The translations under genes and the position numbers were made by a program. 64,000 bases of DNA. Source: Erythrobacter aureus. GTDB taxonomy: Bacteria; Pseudomonadota; Alphaproteobacteria; Sphingomonadales; Sphingomonadaceae. Where the stretch lies: NCBI RefSeq assembly GCF_003355455.1, contig NZ_CP031358.1:186001-250000 (forward strand). The letters run 5' to 3'. The number at the start of each line of letters is the position of its first letter. Within the stretch, counting starts at the first letter, position 1. Below, piece after piece: positions 42,660 to 51,052 of this stretch. The notes under the pieces are model-generated. The model was not told where the DNA came from. It did no database searches and was given only the letters and a program-made list of their open reading frames with translations.

Positions 42660-42674
42660 TTGACGTAACGTCAA
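42660..42674. promoter_or_regulatory. perfect palindrome TTGACGT-a-ACGTCAA
   Basis: A 15-bp perfect palindrome in the gap downstream of the 459-residue gene. No gene starts next to it; it may be an operator for an unseen transcript or a protein-binding site. Confidence 0.35.
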
Positions 42675-42801
42675 GTTGTCCTAAAGATGTCTACTTGCGG
42701 CTTCGAACACCGCTAACCGTTCTGCTGGTGGGGTTGAACGGCCCGCGGTAGTCAGCCGGAATTCGAGATGCTTGTGAGCGTTCTTGTGTTCAAGGTTGGG
42801 C

Positions 42802-42833
42802 AGCCCTCGTCGATCTACGGATTGACGAGGGCT
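42802..42833 (+). terminator. terminator of the gene at 41243
   Basis: Perfect 10-bp stem AGCCCTCGTC / GACGAGGGCT followed on the plus strand by GTTTCTTTT; lies eight bases from the convergent dsbD-like stop codon and may serve both. Confidence 0.75.
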
Positions 42834-42840
42834 GTTTCTT

Positions 42841-45045
42841 TTAGCCAATAGGCTGAACAGCATCCGCGAGAAGTTCCGCGGTGAGTATCTGCGGAAGTTC
42901 TTGGGGACGCTCACCGGGCATGTAGACGAGATAGTAGGGGATGCTGTTTCGCCCGTGCTTGGCGAGGAACTCGGTAATCGCAGGATCCCCGTTGGTCCAA
43001 TCGCCAACGAGAGTGACGACGCCAGCGCGCTCGAAGACACGCTGGGTCGAAGGGTCGTTGATGGCGAGTTTCTCGTTCACCTTGCAGGTTAGGCACCAAT
43101 CGGCCGTGAAGTCGACGAAGACGGGCGTCCCTGCGCGGCGGAGTTCGTCAAGCCGCTTCTCGCTAAAGGTCTGGACGGGTCCAGATTCGGAGACATCTGC
43201 TGAAGCAATGGCGATGGGAGCGGGAAGGAGCGAAAAGGCGAGAGCTCCGACCATTGCGGTGCTCAGGATGGGGTGAAAGCCGCTCTTGGCGGTCTTCTGG
43301 GTGATGCCGAGCCATGCGAGGCCGATGCCAACAGCCAAAGAGATGCCCAGCCCCATTGCGAGACCCTGATGGCCGACCTGGCGGCTCAGGACCCAGATGA
43401 GAGCGGCGGCCGTGAGGAGCATCGGAACGGCGAGCACGCGCCGAAGGGTGACCATCCAATCGCCGGGCTTGGGCAGGAAGCGGCGCAGGGCCGGCAGGAA
43501 GCCAATTGCGAGGAATGGCAGGGCGATGCCCAGACCGAGGCCGGTGAACACGCTGAGAGCGGCCAGAGGCGGGAGGAACAGGGCAGCGCCAAGAGCAACC
43601 CCCATGAAGGGGCCACTGCAGGGCGTAGCGACGAAGGCAGCAAGGGCGCCGGTCCCAAACGCGCTGCTAGGTGCGCTGCCACCGGTGATGCGATTGAGGA
43701 GAGGGAAGCTGCGGATCTCGAAGAGACCGAGCAGGTTTGCTCCGATCGCAGTCATCAGGGCGACCAGGGCCAGAACGATGTAGGGGTTCTGGAGCTGGAA
43801 GGCCCAGCCGATTTCGGCTCCAAGACACTGGAGGCCGACAAGGACCGCGCCGAGTGCTGTGGTCGAGATGACGGCTCCGCCCGTATAGGCGACGGCTTCG
43901 ATGCGCGCAGCTTGCCTCGAAGTCCCGGAACGGGCGAGGCTCAAAGCCTTCAGGCTGAGGATGGGAAAGACACACGGCATGAGGTTGAGCAGCAAGCCGC
44001 CCAGGATGGCGCCGAGGAACGCGGCAAGCCAACCGGTCTCAGAAGCTTTGGCGGGGAGCAATGAGGCCATCGCGAATGGATTCGGATCGGGGACGTCATT
44101 GGCGTATTCGGGAGAAGGCAGCTGGTCGAGACTTTCAGTTGCCTCAGGATCGCCTTCAGGGGCCGCAGGAGAGGGCAGCGGCGCTGAGGTGGCCACAGGA
44201 GCCGGAGAGGGCGCTTCCGCCGCGACAGGCGCCTCACGGGCGGGGAGAGCTTTGATCTGGTACGCCTTCGTCCCCGGGCCGGTGTCGATTACGGCCTCGA
44301 CCTTGCCTACCGAACGACCTCGCTTGCGCAGATGGAAGGTGGTCGTGTCGCCGGACTGGGTGACATTGGTCGGACTGAGCTGTCCGGTGATGGGGAAAAA
44401 GCGAACAGCGCTCGAGGCGATGCCAGGGGGCGTCTTGATGGTCACGGTGACGTTATCGTCGTCGCTGAAGAAGCTGCCGCTGTAGGGGTAAGGCGTAGGC
44501 AGAGCAGAACGGTAGCTCTGGAAGGCAGGATTTCGAGCGGAAGTCTCGCGGCCGCTGTTGATCTCCACTGAAGTGCGGATGGTCGTGCTCTCGGGCACGC
44601 AAACATCCGATGAGCAGGCAAGCCAGCTCAGCTCCCCGGTAATGGGGATGGTAGTGCCGGGCGGCGCAGAGGCGGGCAGCTTAATCGAAGTGAGGAGGGC
44701 GAAGGAGCCGTCGTAGACGTAGCTCTTGAAGCCAGCCATTGTCTTGGCACTGGGAACGGGGTGCTGGAGAGGGGAGGCAGTAATGCCGTCGGGCAGCTTC
44801 CATTCAACCCTTGGCGGCATGCCGCTGTCGCCGGGATTTTGCCAGTAGCCATGCCAGCCGGGAGCAGGTGTCATCCTGATGGCTAGCTGGAGGGTGTCGC
44901 CGGCCGCAGGACGCGACTGCTCGGCGACAAGCGTCGCGGAGATGCGATTGAGCTTGGCAGAGGCGGGGGTTGCCGCGGCCATGATGAGGACGACGAGCGC
45001 GATCAGCGCGTAACGGAGATAGTCGCTGTGCGAGATCGAGCGCAT
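42841..45045 (-). CDS. DsbD/ScsB-like thiol:disulphide interchange protein, 734 aa
   Basis: Three parts as in DsbD/ScsB. A signal peptide and periplasmic N-terminal domain carry a reactive pair (WLACSSDVC). A membrane core of about eight segments has paired cysteines MPCVFP and VATPCSGPF. A C-terminal thioredoxin-like domain has DWCLTCKVNEK. The protein passes electrons from cytoplasmic thioredoxin to periplasmic oxidised proteins; ScsB relatives protect against copper and reduce peroxidases or chaperones. The long N-terminal domain fits ScsB better than classic DsbD. No copper genes are adjacent. It could support folding of the Cys-rich secreted repeat protein. Confidence 0.88.
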   Translation of the reverse strand: MRSISHSDYLRYALIALVVLIMAAATPASAKLNRISATLVAEQSRPAAGDTLQLAIRMTPAPGWHGYWQNPGDSGMPPRVEWKLPDGITASPLQHPVPSAKTMAGFKSYVYDGSFALLTSIKLPASAPPGTTIPITGELSWLACSSDVCVPESTTIRTSVEINSGRETSARNPAFQSYRSALPTPYPYSGSFFSDDDNVTVTIKTPPGIASSAVRFFPITGQLSPTNVTQSGDTTTFHLRKRGRSVGKVEAVIDTGPGTKAYQIKALPAREAPVAAEAPSPAPVATSAPLPSPAAPEGDPEATESLDQLPSPEYANDVPDPNPFAMASLLPAKASETGWLAAFLGAILGGLLLNLMPCVFPILSLKALSLARSGTSRQAARIEAVAYTGGAVISTTALGAVLVGLQCLGAEIGWAFQLQNPYIVLALVALMTAIGANLLGLFEIRSFPLLNRITGGSAPSSAFGTGALAAFVATPCSGPFMGVALGAALFLPPLAALSVFTGLGLGIALPFLAIGFLPALRRFLPKPGDWMVTLRRVLAVPMLLTAAALIWVLSRQVGHQGLAMGLGISLAVGIGLAWLGITQKTAKSGFHPILSTAMVGALAFSLLPAPIAIASADVSESGPVQTFSEKRLDELRRAGTPVFVDFTADWCLTCKVNEKLAINDPSTQRVFERAGVVTLVGDWTNGDPAITEFLAKHGRNSIPYYLVYMPGERPQELPQILTAELLADAVQPIG

Positions 45046-45071
45046 GTTTCGTCCTTGAGAGGCAGGAGTGT

Positions 45072-45101
45072 AGAGATAGCCCTGAAGGCCCCGCTATCTC
45101 T
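45072..45101 (-). promoter_or_regulatory. leader hairpin of the dsbD-like gene
   Basis: Perfect 9-bp arms AGAGATAGC / GCTATCTCT with a 12-base loop, 27 bases before the start codon. Confidence 0.5.
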
Positions 45102-45167
45102 GGATCATTGAGGAAGAATACCGAGCGGCTGGCTTCTGTTCAAGAAGTTCCAGAACCGCAGGATTTC

Positions 45168-45386
45168 TCAGGCCGCTTTGGCCGAGACTTCCTCAGTTTC
45201 GAGAACAACCATGCGTCGCTCGCCATAGCGATCGGCGTTGAGTTCGCTGCCGGTGGCGCTCTGCAGGGCTTTGGCTTCAGCCTGGTCCTGATCGCGGCCC
45301 ATGCAGGTGAAGGTTTCTTCACCATAGAGGCCGCTGTCATTCTTGAAGCCGATAGTCACGCGATAGGATTGGTACGCGAAGGTCAT
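45168..45386 (-). CDS. hypothetical protein, 72 aa
   Basis: Family not recognised. Starts at 45386 (MTFAYQSYRV). The sequence YRVTIGFKNDSGLYGEETF then MGRDQDQAEAKAL looks like a small beta-alpha domain. It lies 46 bases after the 168-residue gene and may close that operon. Confidence 0.6.
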   Translation of the reverse strand: MTFAYQSYRVTIGFKNDSGLYGEETFTCMGRDQDQAEAKALQSATGSELNADRYGERRMVVLETEEVSAKAA

Positions 45387-45432
45387 GCTGGTCCTTTCTG
45401 ATACTAGCCAGCGATTGCCTGCCTGAGCAGGA

Positions 45433-45939
45433 TTACCCCGTGGGCGGGGAATTCTTGGAGGGAGCCGAGGGGAAGGGTGGAAGGCCGGATTGCGCGGCCC
45501 GCTTGAGGAAGGCGGCGTTTTCGTCGGCAGGGTTGCTCTCGGCCGGCGCAACGAGGCGGGCGAGAGCCTTGGGCAGGGTGCGGTTGTTGGCCCAAGCCAT
45601 GTATTCTTCGAATGACCAGCCAAGGAAGGTATGCATCTCCTCCGAGGAATCGCCTTCATGCCACTGCTCGATGGCATCATTGATCAGGTCATCGAGCGCG
45701 CTGCGGCGATCCTGGTTGGTCGCGAACAGCATGACGGAACCGACATCGTTCTGGTTCAGGATGCCAGCGATCTGCTCCACAGAGAGCTGGTCGAATGGCT
45801 CGATGCCGAGAATGAGGACCGGTCGGTCGGATTCGATCTCGTAGACGATGCTGCGCGGCGGCTCGGCATTGTCGAGTACGGCGAAGTCATACTTCGGCGT
45901 CTTGTCTGCGGTCGGGTCGATGGCTTCAGGCTGCGGCAC
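45433..45939 (-). CDS. hypothetical protein, 168 aa
   Basis: Family not recognised. Soluble, with a Rossmann-like start (PVLILGIEPFDQLSVEQIAG) and a Pro-rich tail. Overlaps the upstream 203-residue gene by 14 bases, so translation is coupled. Confidence 0.65.
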   Translation of the reverse strand: MPQPEAIDPTADKTPKYDFAVLDNAEPPRSIVYEIESDRPVLILGIEPFDQLSVEQIAGILNQNDVGSVMLFATNQDRRSALDDLINDAIEQWHEGDSSEEMHTFLGWSFEEYMAWANNRTLPKALARLVAPAESNPADENAAFLKRAAQSGLPPFPSAPSKNSPPTG

Positions 45940-46537
45940 GGGCGGTCTCCGGGGAGGGAAGGTTCGTCATGAATTTGAGGAAGAAGGCGAGGGCGCCGGT
46001 GTTGAAGGCCCCGATGAAATCGTTGAGGTCTTCGCACATGGCCTGCTCGCGGGCGGTGAAACCAACCGAGAGCGCCTGCTGGATGGCCGGGCTCTTCGCG
46101 ATGAGCGAGATGGCGCGGTCTGCGTTGCCCTCGAGGTCTCCGAGGAGTTCGCGCGCCTTGGCCTCGTAATCCAGCTGCTCCTGAACGGGAGCGCGGTCGA
46201 ACGAGAAGCGCTCTGACTTCACATCGAGCGATGCGATCTTCTCGTCGTAGAGAGCGGTGGCGAGCAGGCGGACGATGTTCGGCGCTGCGTTGCGCGCGGC
46301 GAGCTCGCTCTTTAGCGCGAAAATCTCGCGGTCTCGCTCGGCAAGCTTCGCTTCCTGCCAGCAAGCAGGGGCGAATTCGTCGGCCAGGTCTTCGTGGATG
46401 GCCGCTACGCCGGCGTCAGGCCGGGCATCGGTCTCGAGATACCGCCCAGCTTCCTTCTTGAGCCCGGTGTAGCCGGCATTGTCGGGGCGGTAATAGAGGC
46501 CGCGCTTGATGAGGAGATAGGTCTTCGGCTCAGACAT
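45926..46537 (-). CDS. hypothetical protein, 203 aa
   Basis: The N-terminus YLLIKRGLYYRPDNAGYTG, followed by KKEAGRY, resembles a short module common in phage and plasmid proteins of unknown function. The rest is helical with a long charged segment (EREREIFALKSELA-like). Overlaps the Cys-rich gene by eight bases and the next gene by 14. Confidence 0.65.
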   Translation of the reverse strand: MSEPKTYLLIKRGLYYRPDNAGYTGLKKEAGRYLETDARPDAGVAAIHEDLADEFAPACWQEAKLAERDREIFALKSELAARNAAPNIVRLLATALYDEKIASLDVKSERFSFDRAPVQEQLDYEAKARELLGDLEGNADRAISLIAKSPAIQQALSVGFTAREQAMCEDLNDFIGAFNTGALAFFLKFMTNLPSPETARAAA

Positions 46538-46751
46538 TGGCTGGTTCCTTGCTGGCAGCGACTTCGGCGTCGTGCTGGGCGTCGTATTCGGCGGCTTCCT
46601 CGCAGGCGCAGATCTCCTTGGGGAGTTCGCAGCCGTTGCAGTAGTAGTGCTGGCACGACTCCCGGTGGCCGAGGTCGCGATCCTGATTGCAGCACCGGAG
46701 GATATGAGCCGGAAACTGGTTGGGCTTTCTGGCAGTGGGCTTCTTGGCCAT
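46530..46751 (-). CDS. Cys-rich small protein, 73 aa
   Basis: Starts at 46751 (MAKKPTARKP) after AGGAG. Seven cysteines with His (RCCNQDRDLGHRESCQHYYC, then GCELPKEICAC) suggest one or two zinc sites; basic N-terminus, acidic C-terminus. Family not recognised. Overlaps the next gene. Confidence 0.6.
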   Translation of the reverse strand: MAKKPTARKPNQFPAHILRCCNQDRDLGHRESCQHYYCNGCELPKEICACEEAAEYDAQHDAEVAASKEPANV

Positions 46752-46770
46752 GCAGGTCTCCTGGCGCGGC

Positions 46771-47046
46771 TTAGGCCGCAAAAAGCGAGGTGAGTTTCTC
46801 GGTCGGCGTGTAGATCTTGCGTCGCTTGTCCTCGGGGTCACCCGAAATGGTCGCCCAGCCGCCTTTGCAGAGCATGCTCATGTGGCGTAGCGCTGTTGTG
46901 GGAGGAACGCCGCTGCCATAGCTGAGCTTTGTGGTATCGCAGGGGCCATTGCAGGCGAGATCCAGCATCATACGCCATTGGGCCTCGGGCATCTTGCCGA
47001 CGAGCTTGTCCTTCAAGCGATAGAGGTCGAGGAAGGTCTTGATCAT
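46771..47046 (-). CDS. MarR-like winged-helix protein, 91 aa
   Basis: The body reads as a winged helix: SYGSGVPPTTALRHMSML (recognition helix) and WATISGDPEDKRRKIYTPTEKL, the D.R....T wing typical of MarR regulators. It overlaps the upstream gene by four bases (ATGA). It could regulate this tightly packed operon. Confidence 0.6.
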   Translation of the reverse strand: MIKTFLDLYRLKDKLVGKMPEAQWRMMLDLACNGPCDTTKLSYGSGVPPTTALRHMSMLCKGGWATISGDPEDKRRKIYTPTEKLTSLFAA

Positions 47047-47858
47047 TCCGCCTCCTCCGGCTGTGCCGTTCGGCTGAAGTCGACCGTAAGCTCGGGCACA
47101 GATGCACCGAGGTGATAGGTCGAATACTGGATGACGTCCTGCTTCAGAAGGTTCGCGACGCAGCGCGCGGCTTCCTCGGCATCCTCGCTGACATGGTGAT
47201 CCCATTCGAGAACCTTGTCGCCGGTCTTGCGCCAGACAGTGATGTAGCGCTCGCCCATGCGCTTGCCCTCGAGAAGGGCGCGAGCAATGCGGCGGGCTTC
47301 TTCGAGCCGGTTCAGCTGGTCGGTTGCCTGGTCGTTATCGACCATGCTGAGGTAGGTCGCATCCGACCGGACAGCGGCCAAGCCCTCGTTCGCGGCTTCG
47401 AGCTCGTCGAGAGCGCGAATGAGCGAGGCATCGAAGGGGACACCCTGCGACTTGTGCGCGGTGACAGCGGTGGGAGACTTCTGGGAGACTAGCGCGGCGC
47501 GGCCGGCTTCGGTGAGGCGCGCGGTCGAAGTGCCCATGTCGTTGTCATGGGTCACGCTGATGAAGCCAGCCTCGGCAGCACGGTTGAAGGTGTCGGATAC
47601 GTCACCCTCAAGGTCATCGCAGAAGGCGCTGAGCCAACCGCCGTCGTCGCTGGCGTCACTGGTGCCGCCCATGCTCTCGATGATGTTGAGCATCCAGAAG
47701 GTGCGCTCATCGAGCGGGGCTTCGTCGGCCTCGAGCGAGTTGAGGTGCTCGGCAATGAGGATGGCCAGCGGGATGGAAGCCATCTCGCGGTCGTTGTTGG
47801 CGAGAACGTATGCGATCGCCTCGACAGTTACGATGGAAACGCCTTCTGCTTCAGCCAT
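47043..47858 (-). CDS. hypothetical protein, 271 aa
   Basis: Family not recognised. Acidic helical first half (LNSLEADEAPLDERTFWML), central region resembling a winged helix (AAEAGFISVTHDNDMGTSTARLTEAGRAAL), and a C-terminal domain with aromatic patch (ERYITVWRKTGDKVLEWDHH). GGAG seven bases before ATG 47858 fixes the start. Overlaps both neighbours. Confidence 0.65.
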   Translation of the reverse strand: MAEAEGVSIVTVEAIAYVLANNDREMASIPLAILIAEHLNSLEADEAPLDERTFWMLNIIESMGGTSDASDDGGWLSAFCDDLEGDVSDTFNRAAEAGFISVTHDNDMGTSTARLTEAGRAALVSQKSPTAVTAHKSQGVPFDASLIRALDELEAANEGLAAVRSDATYLSMVDNDQATDQLNRLEEARRIARALLEGKRMGERYITVWRKTGDKVLEWDHHVSEDAEEAARCVANLLKQDVIQYSTYHLGASVPELTVDFSRTAQPEEAE

Positions 47859-47964
47859 TTTCGGGCTCCAGCTTTTCGCGGAGGGCAGCCATGCGCTTTT
47901 CAACGATGGCGACGGCCCACGGCTGGCCGGCGGCCGCGCAGACATCGAGGAAACTCATCTTCAT
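47851..47964 (-). CDS. very small protein, 37 aa
   Basis: A 37-codon frame linking two genes: its ATG overlaps the stop of the 431-residue gene (ATGA at 47961-47964) and its stop overlaps the start of the 271-residue gene by eight bases. The sequence (MSFLDVCAAAGQPWAV, then KRMAALREKLEPENG) is amphipathic and plausible. The overlaps argue that it is translated, if only to couple the two genes. Confidence 0.5.
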   Translation of the reverse strand: MKMSFLDVCAAAGQPWAVAIVEKRMAALREKLEPENG

Positions 47965-49256
47965 GCGGCATCTCCCTGGCGTTCGATAATGCGGTCGACG
48001 AGGGCGGTTACGGCTCTGCCGAAGCGCTTGCGGCTGGCCTTGTCAGCTTCGACCAGGTCATCGCCGAGGTCGGTCCAGTCGTAGGAGGACCAGAACTCGG
48101 CACCGAAATGCACCCAGTTGTCGTCGTCGATAGCGCGGCCCGTTTCGAAATCGACGTTGGCGCATCCGAGCATGCGGACACGGCCAGCGCTGCCGAGAAG
48201 AGTGCGCCAGCGCTTGGCGTCGAGCTCATCCTCGCCGCGCAGACGCAGCGCGGCAGCCGCACGCTCCATGAGGCGCGCTTCTGTGCCGTAGAGCGCAGGC
48301 TCGGCCTGGCGGAGATAGCGAGCACGCTGTTCGAGCTTGTCTGCCATCTCGCTCGGCTCGCTCGTGGCGTGGCCGATCAGGTTCGCAATCTCGATGAGGC
48401 GGTTGTTCGGAGCGTCGTCGCCCGGGACGCCGTTCCATGCGAACCAGAGGAGATATTCCGAGGCCTCGATGAGTTCCCCAGCGAAGTTCTCGATTTGATG
48501 ATCACGGGTTGGCGGCAAAGTCGCTTGATGATCACCGGTGATCGCCGAGACCAGCCGATCGCGCAGGTCTTCGGTAATGAGGAACTGCTCGGGGGAATTG
48601 GGACCGCGCAGCTGGGCATGGTTCACATTCGGGCAGTTCTGGATGTGCTCGATGAGGTCGGCCTTGTCGCGTTCATCGTTGCCATCACGGATGGCGGCAA
48701 GGGCACGACTGCGCAGCGGTTCGTCCATGAGGAAGTGCTCAGGCCCGCTAACGGGGCGAAGCGCGGCATTCTTGACGTTCGGGCAGAGCGCGAGCTCGGT
48801 CCAGATGAGGAAGCGCGGATCCATGGGCGGAAGGACGCCCGAGGCGGCAGCGGCTTCTTCGTCGTAGGGCAGGGTGCTGTAGAGCGAGACATAGATCTCG
48901 CCGAAGGGCGCCCACTGGTGACCTGCCGGCATGCCATAGCGACCGTCGCTGAAGAGGACAGGGCCGCCGTTGTAATCGGACGGTATTATTTCCTTGAACG
49001 CGCCCGGCTGTTTCCAGCCGCGGGGGAGTTCGACATCGTCGTTTGTGGGGGCGTCAGCGTAGACGGGGCGAGCAGTCCAACCAGCTTCGAGTTCGGACGG
49101 AACGAGGGGAAAGCGGGTAGCATCGCCGGGGCTCGGAGCCTGGAATTCTTCACGTTCGGTGGTGGGATCTTTGATGAGCCAGCCGACCGGCTTCTGACCA
49201 TCGCGTGCGATAGCTGGATTTGCGCTGGGCGCAGGGAGAGTGTTGGCATCGGCCAT
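47961..49256 (-). CDS. hypothetical protein, 431 aa
   Basis: Family not recognised. An N-terminal Pro/Thr-rich part precedes a WAPFGEIYVSLYSTLPYDEE stretch. Two similar segments follow (ALCPNVKNAALRPVSGPEHFL and NCPNVNHAQLRGPNSPEQFL), which look like an internal repeat. No enzyme motif. It is first of a seven- to eight-gene overlapping run ending near 45433, possibly a single operon. Confidence 0.65.
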   Translation of the reverse strand: MADANTLPAPSANPAIARDGQKPVGWLIKDPTTEREEFQAPSPGDATRFPLVPSELEAGWTARPVYADAPTNDDVELPRGWKQPGAFKEIIPSDYNGGPVLFSDGRYGMPAGHQWAPFGEIYVSLYSTLPYDEEAAAASGVLPPMDPRFLIWTELALCPNVKNAALRPVSGPEHFLMDEPLRSRALAAIRDGNDERDKADLIEHIQNCPNVNHAQLRGPNSPEQFLITEDLRDRLVSAITGDHQATLPPTRDHQIENFAGELIEASEYLLWFAWNGVPGDDAPNNRLIEIANLIGHATSEPSEMADKLEQRARYLRQAEPALYGTEARLMERAAAALRLRGEDELDAKRWRTLLGSAGRVRMLGCANVDFETGRAIDDDNWVHFGAEFWSSYDWTDLGDDLVEADKASRKRFGRAVTALVDRIIERQGDAA

Positions 49257-49307
49257 AAGGGGAAACCTCCAAAATGGGTGTATGTGTATTGTAGGAGAAA
49301 ATGCGGC

Positions 49308-49736
49308 TCAGGCGGCGAGCGGCAGGGGTTTTTCTTCGACGGGCAGCAGGTCTTCCGGATTCTTCAGGAAGGACACCGGCACGGCTTCGTCATCGAGCGC
49401 CTGGGACAGGTTCGTCTCGGATGCGAAGTGGACCGCGATGAGGGTGTTGTCGGGCAGCGCGTGGCAACCATCGAACATCATGTCGAGGAGGACTTCTTCG
49501 AGTTCTCCGCTGACAGCCTCGGCATTCTCGATGACGAGGAGGTAGTGCGCGCGGGACTTCAGGCCCCAGAGGCGATGACCTTCGCCGAATGTGGCAAGTT
49601 CGCGGGCGTCGAGACTGGAGAGCTGGAAGCCCCATTCGACGGCGCGCGAATACAGCGCATCACGCATCTCGTCACCAACGAGTGCGATAGCCTGAGTGCC
49701 TGCGAGGGCTTCAGCAAGGTGATCACCGATCAGCAT
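49308..49736 (-). CDS. hypothetical protein, 142 aa
   Basis: Family not recognised. Strand-helix pattern (AIALVGDEMRDALYSRAVEW, SLDARELATFG, YLLVIENAEAV) like an AAA-type core lacking the P-loop, similar in layout to the protein at 27013. Start 49736 (MLIGDHLAEAL) follows AGAGGAAAG; the ribosome binding site lies at the foot of the CTTCGA/TCGAAG hairpin. Confidence 0.6.
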   Translation of the reverse strand: MLIGDHLAEALAGTQAIALVGDEMRDALYSRAVEWGFQLSSLDARELATFGEGHRLWGLKSRAHYLLVIENAEAVSGELEEVLLDMMFDGCHALPDNTLIAVHFASETNLSQALDDEAVPVSFLKNPEDLLPVEEKPLPLAA

Positions 49737-49750
49737 GGGACTTTCCTCTT

Positions 49751-49766
49751 CTTCGATACTTCGAAG
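49751..49766 (-). promoter_or_regulatory. leader hairpin of the gene at 49308
   Basis: Perfect CTTCGA-agta-TCGAAG stem extended by CCT/AGG pairing with the ribosome binding site, which could mask it. Confidence 0.5.
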
Positions 49767-49820
49767 AGGATTTCTCAAGTAATCCTACCCCGCACGGCTG
49801 GTTGCCGGGCGGTACTGAGA

Positions 49821-49861
49821 TTTATCCCACAAAATCGGGATTGTCATAGATGTGGGATAAA
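49821..49861. promoter_or_regulatory. long perfect inverted repeat
   Basis: 11-bp perfect arms TTTATCCCACA / TGTGGGATAAA with a 19-base spacer, between the terminator of the gene at 49904 and the leader of the gene at 49308. Either a protein-binding site or a second terminator-like hairpin. Confidence 0.45.
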
Positions 49862-49888
49862 AGCACCGAGGTCATGCGCCTCGGTGCT
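49862..49888 (-). terminator. terminator of the gene at 49904
   Basis: Perfect 10-bp stem AGCACCGAGG / CCTCGGTGCT followed on the minus strand by TTTTATCCC. Confidence 0.8.
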
Positions 49889-49903
49889 GATATGGGCGCG
49901 GCG

Positions 49904-50275
49904 TCAGCCGGCTTCGGTAAGCATCAGACAGGCCATGTCGGCGCGGCCCTTCAAGCGGGCCAGCGTGTCCAGAGCTGCGATGTATCCACCAAGGTCGCCA
50001 GAGAGATTCTTGATGTCGTCGGCGGGCTTTCCGCCTTCTATGCCGTCGAAGGTCTTCTTGGCCGTGAGAAGCATAAGCCTGCGAGTAGCTTTGTGCTCGG
50101 CGTTGATGGTCAGGGAAAGACTGCAAACGGCCTTGCTGTCGCGCAGGCGCCGGGCAGATTCCATCTCTTGCGAGAGAGAGGCAGCACCGTCGATGATTTC
50201 TTCGGCGGTCTGGGCATGGGCGCTGGCCGGGATGAGCATTGCGAGGGCAGCAAGAAGGGCGGGTTTCGCGATCAT
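49904..50275 (-). CDS. secreted protein, 123 aa
   Basis: A signal peptide (MIAKPALLAALAMLIPASAHA) is followed by a helical mature part with two Cys (AVCSLSL and MACLML). Periplasmic. Family not recognised. The stop codon is 16 bases before a strong terminator. Confidence 0.7.
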   Translation of the reverse strand: MIAKPALLAALAMLIPASAHAQTAEEIIDGAASLSQEMESARRLRDSKAVCSLSLTINAEHKATRRLMLLTAKKTFDGIEGGKPADDIKNLSGDLGGYIAALDTLARLKGRADMACLMLTEAG

Positions 50276-50324
50276 GTGATGCTCTTTGGTGAGTGGAGGT
50301 TAAGAACAGATTGGCTGGCGAAGA

Positions 50325-50819
50325 TTACTTCGCGCGCGCAGCGGCGCGGTAACCGCTGGCCCACTGTTTGTGCTCTTCGGTGCCAGCTTCATAGCGGTTG
50401 TCCGAAGGCTTCTTGCCCTGAACCTCCTTGGCGTAGCAGCCCTGGCCCCACGGGCTCATCCAGTCGACCTTCTCGTCCTCGTCCTTGAACGGCTGGTGCT
50501 GGGGCGTGCAGAGGTCGCCGTCTTCGCCCAGCCGCTCGAGGTTCGAATTGATCCAGAGGCGAAGCGGCGAACAGTCGAGGATGGGCTTGTAGACGAGGCC
50601 GCCGAACTGGTTGAAGGGCTCGACAGAGATGATGCCCATCTCGACAGCCTCATCCAGGCCCTTCTTCATCTTGTCCGAAGGGCGGCTGTCATTGAGGCTG
50701 TAGTGCAGGGTCGTCTTCAGGCCGAAGCCGACGAACGGCACGAGCGCGGCTTTGACGTGCTCGGGGATGTCCTCGATCTTGATCGGGCACTTCGGGGGAT
50801 TTGCGGTTGCAGTGGTCAT
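50325..50819 (-). CDS. hypothetical protein, 164 aa
   Basis: Family not recognised. A soluble protein with PKCPIKIEDIPEHV at the start and four Cys. The C-terminus (EEHKQWASGYRAAARAK) resembles the YxxGYxAA tail motif found in many small phage-derived proteins. Follows the 68-residue gene by 26 bases. Confidence 0.65.
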   Translation of the reverse strand: MTTATANPPKCPIKIEDIPEHVKAALVPFVGFGLKTTLHYSLNDSRPSDKMKKGLDEAVEMGIISVEPFNQFGGLVYKPILDCSPLRLWINSNLERLGEDGDLCTPQHQPFKDEDEKVDWMSPWGQGCYAKEVQGKKPSDNRYEAGTEEHKQWASGYRAAARAK

Positions 50820-50845
50820 GAGGAAAATCCTTCACTCGGATGGGG

Positions 50846-51052
50846 TCAGAGGTATCCAGCGACGCGGTAGCGGCTGGTGATGACGTTGAGGCGTGCCAGC
50901 CGCGTCCCGAGAGCGGCGATGACACCGGGCTGCTCGTCGACGAAGACGCGCTGCCGCTCATGGCGGATGATGCGATTGCAGAAGTCATGCCTGCGGGCAT
51001 CGAGAGCTTTCACGCGCCAGAAATGGCGTCGAGCGTGGGAGCGGGACATCAT
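50846..51052 (-). CDS. basic small protein, 68 aa
   Basis: Highly basic (MMSRSHARRHFWRVKALDARRHDF). Its ATG overlaps the N6-methyltransferase stop codon (ATGA), so it is coupled to the enzyme and could be a nucleic-acid-binding accessory. Family not recognised. Confidence 0.55.
   Translation of the reverse strand: MMSRSHARRHFWRVKALDARRHDFCNRIIRHERQRVFVDEQPGVIAALGTRLARLNVITSRYRVAGYL

Noticed and set aside
47547..50279. 910-codon open frame on the plus strand
   Set aside because: It runs opposite several well-supported minus-strand genes with overlapping stop/start junctions; long antisense frames are common at this GC content and the translation has no recognisable domain.
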